A stretch of 6,374 nt of DNA from Clostridia bacterium (lineage in GTDB: Bacteria > Bacillota > Clostridia > Oscillospirales > QAMX01), in contig JAKSPX010000096.1 of assembly GCA_024404415.1 (NCBI GenBank), positions 1 to 6,374 of the forward strand, read 5' to 3'. The translations under genes and the position numbers were made by a program. This document shows, piece after piece, positions 5,070 to 6,374 of this stretch. How positions within the stretch are numbered: the first letter of the stretch is position 1; every line of letters starts with the position of its first letter. The notes under the pieces were generated by a model, which was not told the origin of the DNA, did no database searches, and saw only the letters and a program-made list of their open reading frames with translations.

Positions 5070-5555
5070 TTATTCTTCCGGGTCGGGGACGAGGGTGACC
5101 TTTTTCATGACCTGCGGGGTCAGGGGCTTGTCACGGAAGTTGGTGCGGGTCGCGGCGATCTCGTCGACGACCTCGATGCCCTCAACGACGTGGCCGAAGG
5201 CTGCATACTGTCCGTCGAGGAACTCGCCGTCGGCGTGCATGATGAAAAACTGAGAGGAGGCCGAGTTGGGATCCTGCGCACGCGCCATGGAGATCACACC
5301 GCGCTTGTGGGAGATGGGATTCGGAACGCCGTTGGCGGCGAATTCGCCCTTGATGTTCTCGTCCGAGCCGCCGATGCCGCTGCCGAGCGGGTCGCCGCCC
5401 TGGATCATGAAGCCGGAGATGACGCGGTGGAAGATCAGGCCGTCGTAGAAACCCTTTTCGACCAGCGTTTCAAAGTTTTTGACGGTGATGGGTGCTGCTG
5501 CGGGATCAAGCACCAGCTTGATCTGTTTGCCGTTTTCCATTTCGATGATAACCAT
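5070..5555 (-). CDS. ppiB: Cyclophilin-type peptidyl-prolyl cis-trans isomerase
   Basis: This 161-residue single-domain cyclophilin has no signal peptide, so it is a cytoplasmic PpiB-type enzyme that speeds proline isomerisation during folding. The core motif F-H-R-V-I-S-G-F-M-I-Q-G-G-D (42-55) contains Arg44, Phe49 and Gln52, matching Arg55, Phe60 and Gln63 of human CypA. Q-F-F (102-104) matches the CypA substrate-pocket Gln111-Phe113. The cyclosporin-contact tryptophan (CypA Trp121) is Phe112, and CypA His126 is Tyr117. Such replacements are common in bacterial cyclophilins and usually go with weak cyclosporin binding. The ATG has AAGGAG 7 bases upstream, beginning right after the murQ stop. 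The gap between the two genes is only 14 bases, so it is the second gene of a murQ-ppiB operon, ended by the palindrome terminator. Confidence 0.96.
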   Translation of the reverse strand: MVIIEMENGKQIKLVLDPAAAPITVKNFETLVEKGFYDGLIFHRVISGFMIQGGDPLGSGIGGSDENIKGEFAANGVPNPISHKRGVISMARAQDPNSASSQFFIMHADGEFLDGQYAAFGHVVEGIEVVDEIAATRTNFRDKPLTPQVMKKVTLVPDPEE

Positions 5556-5569
5556 AATGAATCTCCTTT

Positions 5570-6374
5570 TTATTTGTTCTTGAGTAATTCACAGGCGCGG
5601 CGGATGTCCCAATCGACCTCGTTCAAGGCCTTTTCGGCGTCTTCGCGCGATGCGCCGGAAATTTCACAGGTGATGTTGATGACGCGCTGGGTCAGCTTGG
5701 CGTTGGTGGGCCGCACGTTGATCATCATGTTTTCGTAGACCTTGCCGTTTTTGATCATGGCGGCGGTGGAAAGCATGTTGAGGACGATCTTGGTGGCGGT
5801 ACCGGCCTTCATGCGGGTGGAGCCGGTGACAACTTCGGCACCGGTGGCGACCACGATGGACTGGTCGGCCATGACGTCAATGGCGCTGCCGCGGTTGGCG
5901 GTCAGAGCTACCGTGAAGGCGCCCACGCGGGAGGCGTAGCGCATGGCGGAAACGACGTAGGCCGCGCCGCCTGCCGCCGAGATGCCCACCACCACGTCGT
6001 GGGAGGATACGTTCACAGCCATGATGTCGTGTTCACCGGCTTCGGCGGAATCTTCCATGCCCTCTGCCGCGCGCACCAGAGCGGGGGTGCCGCCCGCCAT
6101 CACGCCGATCACCCTGTCGGGGCCGACGCCGTAGGTCGGGGGACATTCGGCCGCATCCAGCACACCGAGTCTTCCGGAGGAACCGACGCCGACGTAGATC
6201 AGCCTGCCGCCCTTTTTGAGCGCGTCGGCGATGCGGTCGACCGCTACGGCGATGGAGGGGAGCGCCTCTTCCACGGCGCGGGCGACGGCAAAATTCTCGT
6301 CGGACATGATCTTCAGCATGTCGCGGGTGGACATGGTGTCGATGTGGGTCGATCTGGGGTTGCGTTTTTCGGTG
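5570..6374 (-). CDS. murQ: N-acetylmuramic acid 6-phosphate etherase (partial, first residues outside window)
   Basis: MurQ cleaves the lactyl ether of MurNAc-6-phosphate to give GlcNAc-6-phosphate and D-lactate in cell-wall sugar recycling. The SIS-fold motifs are all present. Counting from the ATG at 6334, these are V-G-x-G-S-S-G-R (48-55), D-A-A-E-C-P-P-T-Y-G (60-69), and the GckR/MurQ signature G-A-E-V-V-T-G-S-T-R-M-K-A-G-T. The E. coli catalytic pair Glu83 and Glu114 corresponds to Glu63 and Glu94. That ATG is not the true start: the frame stays open to the window edge and encodes T-E-K-R-N-P-R-S-T-H-I-D-T before it, matching the conserved family N-terminus (TEKRNP..), so a few residues lie outside. 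The C-terminus is short: after the signature region only one helical module (about 227-254) remains, where E. coli MurQ has about 24 more residues. It is followed by ppiB in the same operon. Confidence 0.95.
   Translation of the reverse strand, partial: TEKRNPRSTHIDTMSTRDMLKIMSDENFAVARAVEEALPSIAVAVDRIADALKKGGRLIYVGVGSSGRLGVLDAAECPPTYGVGPDRVIGVMAGGTPALVRAAEGMEDSAEAGEHDIMAVNVSSHDVVVGISAAGGAAYVVSAMRYASRVGAFTVALTANRGSAIDVMADQSIVVATGAEVVTGSTRMKAGTATKIVLNMLSTAAMIKNGKVYENMMINVRPTNAKLTQRVINITCEISGASREDAEKALNEVDWDIRRACELLKNK

Noticed and set aside
1..6374. Search for a multi-gene novel defence or mobile system, CRISPR array, transposase, tRNA or rRNA
   Set aside because: Apart from the MazF toxin, all genes belong to known single-gene families in separate transcription units; no repeat-spacer array, integrase or transposase motif, or structural RNA was seen.

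Overview
The window reads as chromosomal DNA of a fairly GC-rich, Gram-positive, clostridial-type bacterium (Oscillospiraceae or relatives is my best guess). The reasons are a YlbJ-family sporulation membrane protein, a MazF very close to Bacillus NdoA, strong AGGAGG-type ribosome binding sites, sigma-A promoters with an extended -10, compact Rho-independent terminators, and a structured GC-rich intergenic repeat of a kind I associate with gut Clostridia. The assignment is an inference from gene content, not from a marker gene.

Layout, left to right. Positions 1-1771 are read on the minus strand. A YlbJ-like polytopic membrane protein (1771-659) is followed by a small four-cysteine, probably zinc-binding protein with a TTG start (596-375), and then by a beta-lactamase-fold serine hydrolase that runs off the left edge (370-1). 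The last two form a tight pair with its own promoter at the end of the ylbJ-like gene. A 176-base divergent gap with two inverted repeats precedes mazF (1948-2310, plus strand), which has no visible antitoxin partner and ends in a strong terminator. Positions 2350-2596 hold a structured repeat, a pair of 8-base direct repeats and a promoter. They lead into a GH99/WbsX-like TIM-barrel protein (2597-3628, plus strand), which ends in its own terminator. About 30 bases later begins rmuC (3734-5026, plus strand), with a near-consensus promoter and an operator-like palindrome. A perfect 26-base palindrome serves as terminator between rmuC and the converging minus-strand operon murQ-ppiB (murQ 6374-5570, running off the right edge; cyclophilin 5555-5070).

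Functionally this is mostly a housekeeping and accessory mosaic of separate short transcription units: cell-wall sugar recycling (MurQ), protein folding (cyclophilin), genome maintenance (RmuC), an RNA-cleaving toxin (MazF), a putative glycan-active enzyme and a sporulation-type membrane protein. I see no multi-gene defence system, CRISPR array, prophage, transposase, tRNA or rRNA. The points most worth a second look are the MazF without an antitoxin, the structured repeat, the operator-like repeats in front of the glycosidase-like gene and rmuC, the uncharacterised Cys4 protein, and the short C-terminus of MurQ.
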